Below are positions 42,641-52,092 of a stretch of DNA of 64,000 bases, one piece after another. A program made the translations under genes and the position numbers. Position 1 is the stretch's first letter. Each line of letters begins with the position of its first letter. Under the pieces are notes generated by a model. It did not search any database and was not told the DNA's origin. It saw nothing but the letters and a program-made list of their open reading frames with translations. Source of the stretch: Halalkalicoccus sp. NIPERK01 (lineage in GTDB: Archaea; Halobacteriota; Halobacteria; Halobacteriales; Halalkalicoccaceae); the NCBI RefSeq assembly GCF_030287405.1, contig NZ_JASVVV010000001.1:1-64000 (forward strand), written 5' to 3'.

Positions 42641-45496
42641 ATGGGCGACTCAAACCAATCTATCAGTTCAAAGAGTGACGAATTTCAGCCAGTAAAAGCT
42701 GAGACCATTCTTCCGACAAAAACGGTCGGGATTGAGTGTCTAAAGGAAGCGAATCCGGAGACTATGTCTCCTCACCGAAATATCTTCAAGTGGTTTGCTC
42801 GACGCCCTACCGCTGCGACTCGGTTAGCGTTGCTGGCATCTATCCTTCCAGAGGAGACTACGAACGATGAATTACTGAAGCTGATGTGCATCGGGCCGAA
42901 CAAGGAGTTGAATGGCAGTATCTCTGACTACGTTCTTCAAAAATATTCGACAAAGGACGACCGCGACGGAAGTATTGAAGAGCATTTCGGGTACGAGTAT
43001 CCGCACCGGCAAGTCCCATCGAAAGAAAAGTTGGCTGAGTTCCATGAGGAACTGAAGCAACAGTGGGGGGGCGAACTCCCCACAGTTCTTGACCCCACTT
43101 CGGGAGGAGGAACAATTCCTCTTGAATCGCTTAGGTACGGATTGCCCACGATAGCAAATGAGCTGAATCCCGTTGCGTGGCTCTTGAACAAGGTCATTCT
43201 GGACTACGCACCTACCGTGGGCTCAATAGAGTCAGATGTGAAGAGCTGGATGGAAAAAATTGAAACTGAAGTCCAGAAGGAGTTGAAGCAATATTTCCCA
43301 GAGCGTAGTGGCATTGCCCCCGACCACTACTACCGAGCTTACAGCATCACATGTCCATCTTGTGGTGATAGACTCCCAATCTCGAACCGTTGGTACTTCA
43401 ATCGGCGAAGGGAGGCTGCTATTTATCCAGTCCTACAAGAGGGTAAACTCGAATTCCAAGTAATCAATCCGACAAAGACAGAAACAAGAGAGGGTTACGA
43501 CCCCAGTAGTGGTTCGGTGAGTGGGGGAGACGCTGAGTGTCCGTTCTGTGGGGTAGTAACTGAGAGGTCACAAATTGTCGACCTCTTCAGCAAGGGTGAA
43601 TTTGAGTTCGAGGTATGTGGCGTGAGATACGAGAAAGCCATTGGTGGCACGAGATATCATGCACCCACAGAAGCCGATAAAGAGGCACTTCAAAAGGCAC
43701 GTGAGAGGGTTGAATCAGACTTACATCTCTCGACCTTGTTAGCTACCGAACGGTACGAAGGATATTACGACCGCGCTGTGCCATATGGAATAACCCAGTG
43801 GCGCGATGTCTACAGCCCACGACAATTACTGACGCATGCTGCGTATCTTGAAGCTTTCAACGAAGTTAAAAGCGATATCGTTGCGAAGCACTCAGAGAAG
43901 GAAGCAGAATTGATACTCACTCTACTATCATTTATATCTGTGAAGTTGATTCGCCGGAACTCAAGATTAAACCCAATTACTTCTGATTACGGCTCTCCGG
44001 ACAATATGTTGGGGAATAATAATTTCTCTTTCCAATGGCATTTCGGGGAGAGCAACTTGATGACGGGGACATACAGCTATCAATCTGAAGCAGATAATGT
44101 ATTGGACAGTTATGAGGAGACGGTCGATTATGTAAATCACATTGACGATGCAGCAGATGTCCATCAGGGTGACGCTGGGGACCTACCTCTTGATGATGGC
44201 TCTATCCAGAGTGTGGTTATTGACCCGCCGTACGGCGATAATATCATGTATTCGGAAATCGCCGATGCATTCCACGTTTGGCTCAGAGAGTATTTGAGAG
44301 ATATATTTGCAGATGCTTTCAGTCCACCCGAGACCAATAAGACCGATGAAGCAGTCGAAAACCCGGTTATCGTGAACCCGAAAGAAGGGCAATCTACTGC
44401 AGAAGCCGCAAGAGAGCGGTATGAGGAGAAAATGAGAGGAATCTTCTCTGAGGTTTTCCGAGTTCTACAGTCCGGAGGGACGCTGACGATATACTTTACC
44501 GACAAGGAAGTTAACGCGTGGGATTCTCTTACTATGTCTATTATCCGCTCCGGTTTCATTATCTCGGCTACTCATACTATTACTAGCGAAGTGCCAAATC
44601 GAATTGGTGTTCAAAAAAACGCCTCTGCCGATAGTACGCTTCTATTGACCTGCCGTAAACCAAAGCGGAAACCTGAAAATCGGACACCCACTCTTTGGCG
44701 AGACATCAGACACGAAACCCGCTCTGTTGCACGGCAGAAAGCGACTGAATTGCTAGAGTCCGATTACAATCTCACGAAGACGGATATGATTATCAGCGCT
44801 TTCGGCCCCACTCTACGCGTTTTTACTCAAGAATATCCTGTTGTGGATGATAAAGACAATCCAGTACGTCCGAAAGAGGCACTCACTGAAGCGAGAGCAG
44901 CAGTAACAGAAGTGATTATTGACCATGAATTATCTGGCGACCTCGAAACAGTCGATTCACTCAGCACATGGTACATCCTGTCGTGGCTCGTTTATGAAAG
45001 CGAGAGCATTCCGTATGACGAGGCTCGTCAGCTGGGCCTGGGTGTCGGGGTACAGATTGATGATATAAAGCAGAAAACGAAAATCTGGAGCAAAAGCCGG
45101 GACGACTTGGTCGTGAAGGGTCAGGACTACCGTGTTAGAGATTTCACTGCAATAGAAGCAGGTGAAAAGAGAAGAAAGCGGGCATATCCCGTGAATCCCA
45201 CAGACACATCCTTTGACTACGATATCGATGCAGTACATGCAGCTCTCAATGTTCTACAGACCAAGGGGAGCGATTTTGCCTGGAATTGGCTACAGGATAG
45301 AGGCCTGCAAAACTCTACGTCGTTCAAACGGACTATTGAAAGTCTAATTCAAGTCCTGCCCGAAGAGCACCCAGACCGAGAGCTCTTGGTAAATCTAGCA
45401 TCAGGTGAAACAGGAGAGTTGCTGGATATCGACCAAGAAACAATTACGACCAGTAAATCAAAGACGACTGGACGAACAACTCTCCAAGACTTTTAA
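42641..45496 (+). CDS. DUF1156-type DNA methyltransferase
   Basis: A 951-residue adenine-specific-type DNA methylase (COG1743). Residues about 20-65 form DUF1156 (MSPHRNIFKWFARRPTAATR). DPTSGGGTIPLESLRYGL is the SAM-binding motif I region, and VVIDPPYGDN with DPPY at about 528-531 is catalytic motif IV. CPSCG and CPFCG pairs (about 240 and 300) suggest a zinc ribbon. ATG at 42641 follows CAGGAG; GTG at 42635 is an alternative. It should mark host DNA so that the system spares it. Its DNA is more AT-rich than both neighbours. Confidence 0.88.
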   Translation: MGDSNQSISSKSDEFQPVKAETILPTKTVGIECLKEANPETMSPHRNIFKWFARRPTAATRLALLASILPEETTNDELLKLMCIGPNKELNGSISDYVLQKYSTKDDRDGSIEEHFGYEYPHRQVPSKEKLAEFHEELKQQWGGELPTVLDPTSGGGTIPLESLRYGLPTIANELNPVAWLLNKVILDYAPTVGSIESDVKSWMEKIETEVQKELKQYFPERSGIAPDHYYRAYSITCPSCGDRLPISNRWYFNRRREAAIYPVLQEGKLEFQVINPTKTETREGYDPSSGSVSGGDAECPFCGVVTERSQIVDLFSKGEFEFEVCGVRYEKAIGGTRYHAPTEADKEALQKARERVESDLHLSTLLATERYEGYYDRAVPYGITQWRDVYSPRQLLTHAAYLEAFNEVKSDIVAKHSEKEAELILTLLSFISVKLIRRNSRLNPITSDYGSPDNMLGNNNFSFQWHFGESNLMTGTYSYQSEADNVLDSYEETVDYVNHIDDAADVHQGDAGDLPLDDGSIQSVVIDPPYGDNIMYSEIADAFHVWLREYLRDIFADAFSPPETNKTDEAVENPVIVNPKEGQSTAEAARERYEEKMRGIFSEVFRVLQSGGTLTIYFTDKEVNAWDSLTMSIIRSGFIISATHTITSEVPNRIGVQKNASADSTLLLTCRKPKRKPENRTPTLWRDIRHETRSVARQKATELLESDYNLTKTDMIISAFGPTLRVFTQEYPVVDDKDNPVRPKEALTEARAAVTEVIIDHELSGDLETVDSLSTWYILSWLVYESESIPYDEARQLGLGVGVQIDDIKQKTKIWSKSRDDLVVKGQDYRVRDFTAIEAGEKRRKRAYPVNPTDTSFDYDIDAVHAALNVLQTKGSDFAWNWLQDRGLQNSTSFKRTIESLIQVLPEEHPDRELLVNLASGETGELLDIDQETITTSKSKTTGRTTLQDF

Positions 45497-45501
45497 TCCT
45501 G

Positions 45502-48500
45502 ATGGGATTACCCGAAACAGACTGGCAGCGCGTATATGAGAGCACATTTAGAGGCAACAAGACACTCGTTAGTTCATTTTATCGTCCTCTATTAAGAGAG
45601 TCCGTCCAATATGACCGCCTCGCTGGCTATCTGAGTCTACAAAACCTCGCGGATGCACTCCAAGGGATCGAGTCTGCGTTCGAATCTGATGGCGAAATCC
45701 GTATCATCGCCTCGAAGCGCCTGAGCCAAGAGAACAAACCGGTCCTCACCGACGACGCTCCACTCTCCGAGGAAGGCGAGTCACGACTCGCTCTCATCGC
45801 CCAAATGCTGGACGAGGGGCGACTCCAGCTCAAAATCGGAGAACCCCGGAATAACTCCGACTCAGGCATTTTCCATCCCAAGCTCGGCATCGCGACCGAC
45901 GCCGACGGGAACCGAATCACGTTCGAGGGCAGCATCAACGAGACGTACAACGCGTGGTATCGCAACTACGAGCGATTCAAAGTCCACCGCTCGTGGGACG
46001 AGGTCGAGAACGAGTACGTCAAGGAGGATGTGAGGACTTTCGAGCGGCTTTGGAACGAGGAGCACGAGGATGTCGAGGTCACAGATATCGACGAGGCCAT
46101 AGAGCGGGACATCCTCGACTGGCAGCCCGAGTCCGATGAAGAGGTTGAGGGGCACGTCGAACGCCTCAAGAAGTCGAGTGAGCCACCTGCCTCCGAAGCG
46201 ACGGTCACTCGCATCGCCAACGAGCGCGAACTCCTCCCCGGTGCGCTTCATATCGCCGAGGATATCAGCTCGATTGACCCGTGGCCCCACCAGCGTGTCA
46301 TCGCTGACACGGCGGCGAGCATTTATCCCGAGAGTCTCTTGTTTTGTGACGAGGTCGGCCTCGGGAAGACCATTGAGGCCGGGCTGACTATCTCTCGACT
46401 CCTCACTATCGGTGAGGTGAGCGACGCCCTGCTGCTTGTGCCGGCTACGGTCCAGCCACAGTGGCAGGAGGAGCTTCTGGAGAAGTTCAACATCAACGCC
46501 TACTCCTACGAGTACAGCGGCGCACAGCGCGTCCTACGTGACGCCTACGGTATCGAGCACTCACTCTCCGACTACGAGACCATCGATGCATGGGAAGACT
46601 CGCACATCGGCGAATTCGTCTCCGGTAGAGACGAGCCGACGGTCGTCCTCGCCTCGTGGCACACGGCCCGGCGCACACAGAATATGGGGATGTTCTCACC
46701 GACCGTTCACTGGCAGGAGGAGCATCCGGGTGACCCGCCGAAGGATAGCTTTGAGTGGGACCTAACGCTCGTCGACGAGGCTCACCACGGTCGCGAGGGG
46801 ACGAATCTTTACAACTTGCTTACCGAGCTGCAGAACGACACGGCTTGCACCTACGTGCTGACTGCGACCCCGATGCAACTCGAAATCACTGAGCTATTCG
46901 ACTTGCTTCGTCTCTGTGACCTCCCCGAGGGCTGGAACGACCGCGAGTCTTTCGATACGTACTTTGAGATACAGCAGGAGGTTGCGGAGACACTGGACGA
47001 GCTCGAAGCCGATGGGTCGAAGACCGTCGAAGAAATCCTCCCCGACCTTGCCTCGAAATGGAACTACGAGCCATACGAGGGGATTTCCTATCTCCGTACG
47101 TGGGTAGGAATGATTCAATCGTTCGTGAAAACCCACGATGATGTGAAGGAGCGAGTTGCAGATGAGGTCGACGACAGTAGCATCTCGTTGAGCGAACGCC
47201 GTCGGTTGAATCGAGTACTCGGAACCGGACGACTCGGGACACGCGATTGGGAGGACAAGTTCTCGAATCTCTCCGTAGAGAGCCTTCGTTACCTTCTCAC
47301 CCTCGGGGAAGAGACCACACCAGTAAAATCGCGCGTATTCAGGAACACGCGACACACGCTTCGAATGTGCAAGAAAGCAGACCTCCTCGACGAGAACATC
47401 CCTCGCCGCGATATTGAAACTCGGTCCGTCGAACTTGGTGACGCGAAACCCCTCTATGACCGTGTTGAGACGTATATCAGCGATGTGTACGACCAGTCTA
47501 AGAAGCTACTGGAGGGCAAGGAAAAGACAGCAATCGGCTTTGTGATGACGACGTACCGGCAGAGACTCACCTCAAGTCTACACGCTATCGAGCAGTCTCT
47601 CAAACGTCGTCGTGAGAACCTTCGTTCCAATCTGAGAGACGCTTCTGAGATTTTAGAGAGTGACCTTCAAACGGGAGCCCTTGTCGACCGCGAAGAAGTG
47701 CTTCGCCGTGAATATGGCCTGAGAGTAGACCAGATTGGGGCTAATAGTTCTGCGGGTGAACGTGTCCGTCAGTTCGAACTGAGCGAACTGGAGGACTTCA
47801 TCGCGCGACTCTATAATGTCCCTGAGGACCCGAAACTGGAGCAGTTGATGCAGGACCTTGGGGAGCTTAGTGCCCGTGCACGAGATACAGTCATCATCTT
47901 CACACAGTACACGGACACGCTGGACGCCATCAAAGAGAAAGTCTGTCTTAGCCATCACGACGTCGGCACCTACTCAGGTGCCGGAGGTGAGATATACGAC
48001 GGCGATGAGTGGCAAGCAGTTAGTAAGGAGCGTGTGAAGCGGGAGTTCACTGACCCCGACGGCGACCTCTCGATTCTCGTGTGTACGGATTCCGCGAGTG
48101 AAGGGCTCAACCTTCAGGCGTGCGACGCACTGATTAACTACGACCTCCCGTGGAATCCGATGAAAGTCGAGCAACGGATTGGTCGTATTGACCGTATCGG
48201 ACAGAGGAACGAGGAAGTACTCGTTTGGAACTACGTCTATGACGAAACGATAGAGGAGGACATCTATGAGCGACTCGGCGAGCGAATAAACCTCTTCGAG
48301 CAGGCAGTTGGCCCCCTTCGACCCATTCTGGAAGGTATCGAGGGCGAGGTCCAGAACGTCGCGATGGGAGAGTCAACGAAATCAGGCGAAGACATCGTCG
48401 CTGCTGCGGAGTCCCAATCGATGGAGGCCGAGCAGAAGTCCAGGCAAGTCGGTTTGTCTCAAGAGCTTGATGCGGTCCAGCCTGAAGACATCATTGAGGA

Positions 48501-49122
48501 GGCTAGGCTAGACGGCTGGACTGCGCCCCATCCAGATGTTGGTCGTATTGGGTACCCGGAACGACCGTTCGAACCTCTGGTGAACCCAGACGTATTCAAG
48601 CGATTGTTCACTCAGAGCCAGGCGCTACGGAATAAGGGATGGAGGTTCGAGATGCTCGACCGACAGCTGACTGAAGACGAAGAAGCGCCCTACAAGAAGC
48701 TCTACCGATTGGAAATTCCGGGAGATAAGAAGCCGCCTATCTCTAACAATCCACCGGAGGACACCGTTCAGGCGTTATATACTGATGAAGGGGAAGTGTT
48801 GGTTTCGTTCGACCCAGACGTACTCGAATGGTATCCCTCCGTCGTGATACCCCTCCCGCAACACGAGTTCTTTAGCTATCTCCTCCGAGAGCTCCTCGAC
48901 GAACTCGGAGACTTCTCCGAGGAAAGCATCGTCCGCGTTGCAGGCGCTTACAACGAAGGGGTTACAGAGGTATGGTCAGGCGTATCCGCAGAAATCCCAG
49001 CACTTGTTGCAACGTATGCGACGACGGCGGAACGACGACTTACACTCGATGTCCGGCTTCCGAGTCAACAGGATGCGGAAACAACAATCACCCACTGGTT
49101 ATCGAACTACCACGTGCAGTAG
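45502..49122 (+). CDS. PLD-domain SNF2/DEAD-type helicase
   Basis: A 1206-residue protein. Residues 10-170 form a phospholipase-D-like domain (YDRLAGYLSLQNLADAL, FHPKLGIATDADG, FEGSINET), which may be a nuclease or a DNA-end grip. The helicase core follows: FCDEVGLGKTIEAG (about 280-293), LVDEAHHG (about 424-431), LTATPMQL, and RIGRIDRIGQRN (about 892-903). This is COG0553 architecture as in BREX and DISARM helicases. It starts 5 bases after the methylase stop. It is the likely effector that translocates on and perhaps cuts foreign DNA. Confidence 0.88.
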   Translation: MGLPETDWQRVYESTFRGNKTLVSSFYRPLLRESVQYDRLAGYLSLQNLADALQGIESAFESDGEIRIIASKRLSQENKPVLTDDAPLSEEGESRLALIAQMLDEGRLQLKIGEPRNNSDSGIFHPKLGIATDADGNRITFEGSINETYNAWYRNYERFKVHRSWDEVENEYVKEDVRTFERLWNEEHEDVEVTDIDEAIERDILDWQPESDEEVEGHVERLKKSSEPPASEATVTRIANERELLPGALHIAEDISSIDPWPHQRVIADTAASIYPESLLFCDEVGLGKTIEAGLTISRLLTIGEVSDALLLVPATVQPQWQEELLEKFNINAYSYEYSGAQRVLRDAYGIEHSLSDYETIDAWEDSHIGEFVSGRDEPTVVLASWHTARRTQNMGMFSPTVHWQEEHPGDPPKDSFEWDLTLVDEAHHGREGTNLYNLLTELQNDTACTYVLTATPMQLEITELFDLLRLCDLPEGWNDRESFDTYFEIQQEVAETLDELEADGSKTVEEILPDLASKWNYEPYEGISYLRTWVGMIQSFVKTHDDVKERVADEVDDSSISLSERRRLNRVLGTGRLGTRDWEDKFSNLSVESLRYLLTLGEETTPVKSRVFRNTRHTLRMCKKADLLDENIPRRDIETRSVELGDAKPLYDRVETYISDVYDQSKKLLEGKEKTAIGFVMTTYRQRLTSSLHAIEQSLKRRRENLRSNLRDASEILESDLQTGALVDREEVLRREYGLRVDQIGANSSAGERVRQFELSELEDFIARLYNVPEDPKLEQLMQDLGELSARARDTVIIFTQYTDTLDAIKEKVCLSHHDVGTYSGAGGEIYDGDEWQAVSKERVKREFTDPDGDLSILVCTDSASEGLNLQACDALINYDLPWNPMKVEQRIGRIDRIGQRNEEVLVWNYVYDETIEEDIYERLGERINLFEQAVGPLRPILEGIEGEVQNVAMGESTKSGEDIVAAAESQSMEAEQKSRQVGLSQELDAVQPEDIIEEARLDGWTAPHPDVGRIGYPERPFEPLVNPDVFKRLFTQSQALRNKGWRFEMLDRQLTEDEEAPYKKLYRLEIPGDKKPPISNNPPEDTVQALYTDEGEVLVSFDPDVLEWYPSVVIPLPQHEFFSYLLRELLDELGDFSEESIVRVAGAYNEGVTEVWSGVSAEIPALVATYATTAERRLTLDVRLPSQQDAETTITHWLSNYHVQ

Positions 49123-49158
49123 CAACTATTATTGTCTTTTCGACTACCGAACGAAGGT

Positions 49159-49488
49159 ATGGCGATAGTACGTTGCCAAGACCATCCGCCTAGAAACACG
49201 AACTATACCATCGCAGTGAAGCCCGTCGGTTACCCGGAAACTGCCCTCATCTGCGGTCGGGATGACGAGCAACACGATGAAATCGGATGGGTGTATCTTC
49301 TTCCCGATGAGTATCGGGAGTACCAAGATGGAAAGAGGGTATTTGGACTGTGGGGTCCCGAGTCGTCATCCAGTGCAGCGAAAGTACGCGTAAGCGACGA
49401 GACGGTAGATAGATTAAACGAGTGGATGGATGAGGACGAGAGTTCCGGAATCCAGCTACAGTCCCAGTCAAGTATAGACCGATACTGA
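49159..49488 (+). CDS. Small HPPR-type protein linked to the defence operon
   Basis: A 109-residue protein starting MAIVRCQDHPPRN, with VKPVGYPETALICGRDDEQHDEIGWVYLLPDEYREY and a VFGLWGPESSS loop. One Cys near each of the HPP and ICGR motifs might bind metal. Similar short proteins occur in bacteria and haloarchaea, often near restriction or defence genes, which is from memory. It starts 36 bases after the helicase and is probably cotranscribed. Function unknown. Confidence 0.7.
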   Translation: MAIVRCQDHPPRNTNYTIAVKPVGYPETALICGRDDEQHDEIGWVYLLPDEYREYQDGKRVFGLWGPESSSSAAKVRVSDETVDRLNEWMDEDESSGIQLQSQSSIDRY

Positions 49489-49900
49489 CCTCCTCGGGTG
49501 GATTATCGGATGGGATTCAAACAGTCGCTACAACGCTAGAAGAGTGCTGAAGGTATCAAGTCGTGCTCTTGTGTACAAGCAATGACCGGCGACTTCATCG
49601 ACAATGTATATAGGTGATGTCTCTCATGATTCCTCTACTGCTTTCCCCGCTCGCTTTCGTATATCTGGAGCACTGGCGAACCAGATGAAACTGTCACTGC
49701 GTGACACAGCGTGTCGCAATTCCCTTAGGGAGTGTTCCTAAAGGGATGGGAGAAATACCGCCCACCCACCTTATCGCAACTACCACAGTGGAAGTCGGGG
49801 TTGCACGCAGCGCACATCAGAAAATGCTAATCGCCATGCTCCACGGGAAGACTACGTTATTCACCGAGAGGGTATAGTGTTGCCGCTCAGCAGGACTACC
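49489..49900. other. Gene-free region with hairpins, between convergent operons
   Basis: 412 bases without a convincing gene. It contains a hairpin around TGCGTGACACAGCGTGTCGC and an imperfect inverted pair TTCCCTTAGGGA/TTCCTAAAGGGA near 49720-49745. The defence operon ends on one side and the DUF7845-like operon on the other, so these may be terminators or part of a replication origin. No recognised haloarchaeal origin repeat was found. Confidence 0.4.
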
Positions 49901-51496
49901 TCACTGGAGTGGGTCGAACCCCTCCAGAACCTGCGTACGTCCATCCTTTTTATAGGTTATCCGTGCATTCTTGAACCGGAACTCGTCACCCGGATAAGCA
50001 AAGAACCCGTCCTTCAGGATGTCCGTCAGCGACCGTCCGCGCGGTAGCTTGCCGAACCGCAGCTGGAGCCTTGCATTCCGGTCGTCCTTCACCTCTACTC
50101 CATACCGTGCCTTGAACTGTGCCCAAGCGCTTTGCGTATCCTCTACTGCATCATCTGCGCGTATCGAGTCGGCTACGTCCGATAGCAAGCCTCGGACTGT
50201 ATCCCGAATGTACGCCGACGCGAATCCGACTGAGCCCGCATGCACTTCAAGAACCCCGTTCAGTCGCTCGACGGTTCGATATATGGTTCGTTTCGACACC
50301 CCTGCATCATCCGCAAGTGTGCCGACCGGCATTTCAGCGCCCCCGTCTGCAAGCACTTCAAGCGCATCCATATCCGAGTGGGTGAGATTCGGATTTGCTG
50401 AAATCCCCTCTATCACCGTCGCGTTCTGCGTACGTCGTATCTCGGGTAGTGGGTCGTCTATCAACCGGAGCGCGCGCTTCGATTCAGTGACATCGAAGTG
50501 GACGTCCTCGACATATACCGACGGGTCCGCCTGTGTCGGGAGCCCTGCCCATGAGAGGACGTTTATGAGAGTTTCATCGAGCTCTCGCTGGAGCACGTCG
50601 CGGTCGTCCCACTTAACCGCTCCGTCGTCCGTCTGCTTCGAGAGATAACAGACGCTGACCTTTGGATGATAGAGCGGGTCGCCAGCATCTCCGTGGACGT
50701 TCTTCGGATGATAGTGTTTCACCTGCTTGCCGAGCGTATGACCCGATAGGAGCGCCGAAGCGCCCCTTGAGTCGAACTTGACGCGGTGGTAGTAGCCCTT
50801 CCGCTTGCGGTCGTCCTCGCGGAGCTCTCGGAAGTTCCCCTTGGAGCTGACGTGCTCAAAGATACGCTCCAGCGGTCCGTTCGACCCGATAACCACCGTT
50901 GCCTTTTCACGCTGAACACGAACGTATCGCTCGAACCTCCAGATATTGCTATAAGGGTGTATCTCCGCGAAGGAGTCCGGAGTAAGGCCGACCGCCGCCA
51001 TAGCGCGCTGGAGCAGTACGGGATACGTCTCCAGCGGGAGGTTAGACCCGTCGAACCGCACGTTTACTCCCACTATATCAGGGCTAAATTCCATCTCAGG
51101 CCATCGTGGAGCTACCTGAAATGTAACGGCTGGAGGCGCTATCTGATCGTCCGCGTCCTCGGGAGCGACTCGAAGGACGTACTCTTTCACCGTCTTAAGC
51201 TCGAATTCTGGGTCGTCTCGCGGCTTTAGCCCGCTCTCCTTTGGCGTCAACTCTACGCTCCATATCTCACCTGCAAGACCGAACGTCCCTTCCGTTGCCT
51301 CGTAGTGGCCCTTGCTGTACGTGATAGCGTGCAATTCATAGTACGGCAAGAGCCCTTCGTCAGTAAATATCAGATGGCCAGATACCTCGTGTGGTGCTGG
51401 AGTAATCACTGATAGGCCCTCTGTTGGCGTAGCGTCCGTCGATTGCTCGCGGCAAGTCCGATTACTGGAGCCTTCCCGAACAACCGGCTCAGTCAT
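49901..51496 (-). CDS. DUF7845-like protein with C-terminal HTH
   Basis: A 531-residue protein of a type common on haloarchaeal plasmids and proviruses. Residues about 30-350 contain beta-rich stretches (VSGHLIFTDEGLLPYYELHAITYSKG, DIVGVNVRFDG, RFERYVRVQREKATVVIGSNG). Residues about 375-425 form a winged helix (MDALEVLADGGAEMPVGTLADDAGVSKRTIYRTVERL). The C-terminus binds nucleic acid by character. It is perhaps a replication or partition protein, on account of its place in the element; no catalytic motif is evident. It overlaps the gene before it by 8 bases. Confidence 0.7.
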   Translation of the reverse strand: MTEPVVREGSSNRTCREQSTDATPTEGLSVITPAPHEVSGHLIFTDEGLLPYYELHAITYSKGHYEATEGTFGLAGEIWSVELTPKESGLKPRDDPEFELKTVKEYVLRVAPEDADDQIAPPAVTFQVAPRWPEMEFSPDIVGVNVRFDGSNLPLETYPVLLQRAMAAVGLTPDSFAEIHPYSNIWRFERYVRVQREKATVVIGSNGPLERIFEHVSSKGNFRELREDDRKRKGYYHRVKFDSRGASALLSGHTLGKQVKHYHPKNVHGDAGDPLYHPKVSVCYLSKQTDDGAVKWDDRDVLQRELDETLINVLSWAGLPTQADPSVYVEDVHFDVTESKRALRLIDDPLPEIRRTQNATVIEGISANPNLTHSDMDALEVLADGGAEMPVGTLADDAGVSKRTIYRTVERLNGVLEVHAGSVGFASAYIRDTVRGLLSDVADSIRADDAVEDTQSAWAQFKARYGVEVKDDRNARLQLRFGKLPRGRSLTDILKDGFFAYPGDEFRFKNARITYKKDGRTQVLEGFDPLQ

Positions 51497-51707
51497 CTAT
51501 CAGCGCTCCAGTCGCCGCCGCTACCGGACAGTCCTCCGGGTGCGAGAGGCATCCAAACCGGTCAACCGGGAGTATTTCTCGACCACATCCCCGACATCTG
51601 GCGTACTCTTCGCCCCCCTGCTCGTCGGGTTCTTGATGGACCGTGAAGGGACGCTCATCAACCCACTGCTCGCGGGCGCGTTCGGCCCGATAGTCGTCGG
51701 GCGTCAT
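51489..51707 (-). CDS. Small zinc-finger protein
   Basis: A 72-residue protein beginning MTPDDYRAERAREQWV. ARCRGCGREILPVDRFGCLSHPEDC has Cys and His in a CxxC...C-x-x-H-x3-C arrangement, so it probably folds around zinc. A longer frame from 51752 is possible, but the start at 51707 forms an ATGA overlap with the preceding gene. Its end overlaps the 531-residue gene. It is typical of small virus or plasmid regulators. Confidence 0.7.
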   Translation of the reverse strand: MTPDDYRAERAREQWVDERPFTVHQEPDEQGGEEYARCRGCGREILPVDRFGCLSHPEDCPVAAATGALIDD

Positions 51708-51865
51708 AATCGCCCTTCCCTCCCTTTGAGGAGGTCTACAGGGTGGATACACCCTCCATTCGAGGTGTCGGCAAACTCCTCGATAGTCCGCTCCGATGAA
51801 GCGGACTCGTTCAGACCATTGTTCGTCCGTGTTTCAGCGTGTGTATCGTGGTGTTCCGTTATCAT
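51704..51865 (-). CDS. 53-residue acidic protein in overlapping operon
   Basis: A short frame starting MITEHHDTHAETRTNNG and ending HPVDLLKGREGRL. Its ATG overlaps the stop of the gene before (ATGA) and its stop overlaps the ATG of the next (ATGA). That double coupling supports translation, although no domain is recognised. Confidence 0.6.
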   Translation of the reverse strand: MITEHHDTHAETRTNNGLNESASSERTIEEFADTSNGGCIHPVDLLKGREGRL

Positions 51866-52089
51866 CGATGGGCGTTGAAAGCCCTGACACGCCGGGAGAA
51901 CGACCGCAACGGGTCTGGATAACGCATATACCCCTGGAGGGAGAACGCACTATACGGCTCACCTCCGGCGGCATCGTCCGTCGGCGCGTAGGGCCGGCTG
52001 CGATACTTCGCCGCGTCAGACCGTTCCTGGCCAAAGTTCGGGTCTGACGCGGCGCACTCATCCTCCGTAGTGACGACTTTCAGCTGCAT
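51862..52089 (-). CDS. 75-residue protein in overlapping operon
   Basis: The frame runs MQLKVVTTEDECAASDPNFG to RRVRAFNAHR. It begins 3 bases after the preceding stop and ends in an ATGA overlap with the next gene. No known domain is seen. The support is mainly its place in the operon; amino-acid content is ordinary for haloarchaea. Confidence 0.55.
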   Translation of the reverse strand: MQLKVVTTEDECAASDPNFGQERSDAAKYRSRPYAPTDDAAGGEPYSAFSLQGYMRYPDPLRSFSRRVRAFNAHR

Positions 52090-52092
52090 GCC

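Noticed and set aside
38719-49488. Calling the operon a complete BREX system
   Set aside because: No PglZ-type phosphatase, BrxL protease, BrxA or BrxB gene is present anywhere in the element, so only a BREX-related or Hma-type label is justified.
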